Assembly (NCBI GenBank): GCA_049964655.1
Contig: JBMFXC010000036.1
Span: 1-26,041 of the forward strand
Origin: JAJZJT01 sp049964655
GTDB taxonomy: Bacteria; Actinomycetota; Acidimicrobiia; Acidimicrobiales; RAAP-2
Direction: 5' to 3'
DNA length: 26,041 bases
Made by a program: the position numbers and the translations under genes. Below, piece after piece: positions 24,595 through 26,041 of the stretch; position 1 is the stretch's first letter, and each line of letters begins with the position of its first letter. The notes under the pieces are model-generated. The model made no database searches, was not told the origin of the DNA, and saw only the letters and a list, made by a program, of their open reading frames with translations.

Positions 24595-25911
24595 GTGCTG
24601 AGCCTGAGCGGTGCCGGCCTGACGGCTGCCGCCGTGGCGATCTTCGTGGTCACCCTTACCCTGGTGATCGCCCAGCCGCGGGGCCTCTCGATCGGTTGGT
24701 CGGCCGGAGGGGGCGCCGTGGTCGCCTTGGTCGTCGGCGTCGTGCACCCGTCCAACATCGCCACGGTGTGGGACATCGTCTGGAACGCCACGGCGACCTT
24801 CGTGGCGGTGATCGTCATCTCGCTCGTGCTCGACCGGGTCGGGTTCTTCGAGTGGGCGGCGCTGCACATGCTGCGAGCGGCGCGCGGCAGTACCCTCCGT
24901 GCCTTCATCTACCTGATGGTGCTCGGCGCGGCGGTCGCCGCTCTGTTCGCCAACGACGGGGCCGCGCTGATCCTCACCCCGATCGTCTACGAGCAGATGC
25001 GGGCCCTCGGCTTCCGACGGCTCCAGGCCCTGCCGTTCGTGATGGCGGCGGGGTTCATTGCAGACACGACCAGTTTGCCCCTGGTCGTGTCGAACCTGGT
25101 GAACATCGTGAGCGCCAACTTCTTCCACATCGGGTTCACGACCTATGCCGCCACCATGGCTCCGGTGGACCTTGTCGCCTTCGTCGCCAGCGTCGGGGTG
25201 CTCTACGTCTTCTACCGTCGCTCCTTGCCGACCGGCTACGAGCTCGCCGCGTTGAGCGAGCCAGCCGAGGCCATCCGTGACCACCGGCTCTTCCGAGCCG
25301 GCTGGGTCGTCCTCGGCATCCTGCTGGCCGGCTACCTCCTCTCCGAACCACTGCACTTCCCCGTCTCGGTGCCCGCCGTCCTGGTCGCCCTGGCCTTCCT
25401 CGTACTGGCGACGCGCTCGGCGGTGCTCTCCAGCGCCCGAGTGCTGCGCGAAGCCCCGTGGAAGATCGTCGTCTTCTCCCTCGGCATGTACCTCGTCGTC
25501 TTCGGACTACGAAATGCCGGCCTGACGACCTACTTGTCCGACGCGCTGCGAGGAGCCGGCCACGCCGGGCTGGTCCCCGCCGCCCTGGTGAGCGGCTTCG
25601 GAGCGGCGGCACTGTCGGCGGTGATGAACAACCTGCCGACGGTGCTGGTGGGGGCCCTGTCGATCCACGGCGCTCACTTGGTCGGCCTTGCTCGCACCGC
25701 GGCGGTCTACGGCAACGTGGTCGGCTCCGACCTCGGCCCCAAGTTCACTCCGATCGGCTCCCTCGCCACCCTGTTGTGGCTGCACGTCCTCGACACCAAG
25801 GGCATCAAGATCACCTGGGGCCAGTACTTCCGCCAGGGCGTCATCCTGACCGTCCCCGTCCTCGGGGTGACCCTTTTGGCCCTGGCCGGCTGGGTGACCA
25901 TCGTGCGATGA
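24595..25911 (+). CDS. arsB: ArsB-type arsenite/antimonite efflux permease
   Basis: About 438 aa, close to the ~430 aa of E. coli ArsB, with 10-12 hydrophobic segments. Diagnostic stretches are FVVTLTLVIAQPRGLSIGWS, FANDGAALILTPIVYE, IADTTSLPLVVSNLVNIVSA, VMNNLPTVLVGALS and the signature GNVVGSDLGPKFTPIGSLA. KGIKITWGQYFRQG follows near the C-terminus. ArsB extrudes As(III)/Sb(III) by proton antiport, alone or with ArsA ATPase. Start choice: the GTG at 24595 places the first helix at the N-terminus as in the family and has AGGG seven bases upstream. ATG 24481 (476 aa) or ATG 24442 (489 aa) would add an Arg/Pro-rich leader. No arsA, arsC or arsR is visible. The gene does not belong functionally to the polysaccharide locus. 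Confidence 0.9.
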   Translation: MLSLSGAGLTAAAVAIFVVTLTLVIAQPRGLSIGWSAGGGAVVALVVGVVHPSNIATVWDIVWNATATFVAVIVISLVLDRVGFFEWAALHMLRAARGSTLRAFIYLMVLGAAVAALFANDGAALILTPIVYEQMRALGFRRLQALPFVMAAGFIADTTSLPLVVSNLVNIVSANFFHIGFTTYAATMAPVDLVAFVASVGVLYVFYRRSLPTGYELAALSEPAEAIRDHRLFRAGWVVLGILLAGYLLSEPLHFPVSVPAVLVALAFLVLATRSAVLSSARVLREAPWKIVVFSLGMYLVVFGLRNAGLTTYLSDALRGAGHAGLVPAALVSGFGAAALSAVMNNLPTVLVGALSIHGAHLVGLARTAAVYGNVVGSDLGPKFTPIGSLATLLWLHVLDTKGIKITWGQYFRQGVILTVPVLGVTLLALAGWVTIVR

Positions 25912-25915
25912 ACGG

Positions 25916-25931
25916 GCCGCCGACGGGCGGC
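25916..25931 (+). terminator. Hairpin just after arsB, possible terminator
   Basis: GCCGCC-GACG-GGCGGC is a perfect 6-bp all-GC stem with a 4-nt loop, 4 nt after the arsB TGA. There is no U tract, so it would be a U-less actinobacterial-type terminator or an mRNA-end stabiliser. Confidence 0.45.
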
Positions 25932-25986
25932 GGGGGAGCGCTGGCCTCGGCCCGGTGAAGCCCGCCGCCAGGCCCTCTATGGACGG

Positions 25987-26041
25987 CAGTCCCCCGAAGA
26001 AGCCCAGCCAGTCCCCCGAAGAAGCCCAGCCAGTCCCCCGA
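25987..26041. repeat. 22-bp tandem repeat running off the window end
   Basis: Two full identical copies (25987-26008, 26009-26030) and the first 11 bp of a third reach the last base. The unit begins CAGTCCCCCGAAG and ends AAGCCCAGC. The 22-bp period is not a multiple of 3 and there are no spacers, so it is a VNTR-like array and neither a simple coding repeat nor a CRISPR. No gene is visible between 25932 and the end. Confidence 0.93.

Noticed and set aside
25987..26041. CRISPR array
   Set aside because: Copies abut directly without spacers and the 22-bp unit has no repeat-spacer pattern or cas gene nearby.

Overview
The window is high-GC DNA with the features of a high-GC actinobacterium, most likely of the Acidimicrobiia type. 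The pointers are a DivIVA/UPF0182 gene pair, an actinobacterial-style initiator tRNA, GTG/TTG starts, candidate leaderless promoters, and a GIFAFGDA-type surface repeat that I associate with Acidimicrobiales. The taxonomic placement is inference. Two runs of exactly 100 N (20744-20843, 21109-21208) are assembly gaps, both inside tandem repeats.

Left part (1-5364). A tRNA-fMet cut by the window edge lies on the minus strand. Upstream of it, also on the minus strand, is a two-gene operon. A DivIVA-domain coiled-coil protein, whose C-terminus resembles phage Mu F-type minor head proteins, is followed 10 nt later by a seven-helix UPF0182 membrane protein. A possible 74-codon leaderless ORF lies just ahead of the DivIVA gene.

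Middle and right part (5456-24173). This is a large Wzx/Wzy-type surface polysaccharide locus with genes on both strands. It holds a Wzx-like flippase, a GT2 transferase, a tandem double GT-B protein, a GT4, an O-antigen ligase/polymerase-like membrane protein, another GT-B transferase, a fused polysaccharide co-polymerase/BY-kinase with a C-terminal Tyr cluster, and a further GT4. It continues with a secreted multidomain clan-A-like glycoside hydrolase with an F5/8 (CBM32-like) domain and repeats, a left-handed beta-helix acyltransferase, a second GT2 and a last GT4. Together these would build, decorate, flip, polymerise, length-control and possibly trim a polysaccharide. No initiating phosphoglycosyl transferase and no nucleotide-sugar synthesis genes are present, so these must be elsewhere.

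Right edge (24174-26041). A divergent regulatory region leads into an ArsB-type arsenite efflux gene with a hairpin after its stop. The window ends inside a 22-bp tandem repeat.

The most unusual items are the DivIVA/MuF-like fusion, the secreted hydrolase with collapsed repeats, the double glycosyltransferase with one degenerate active site, and the recurrent -10 box placed 6 nt before the start codon.
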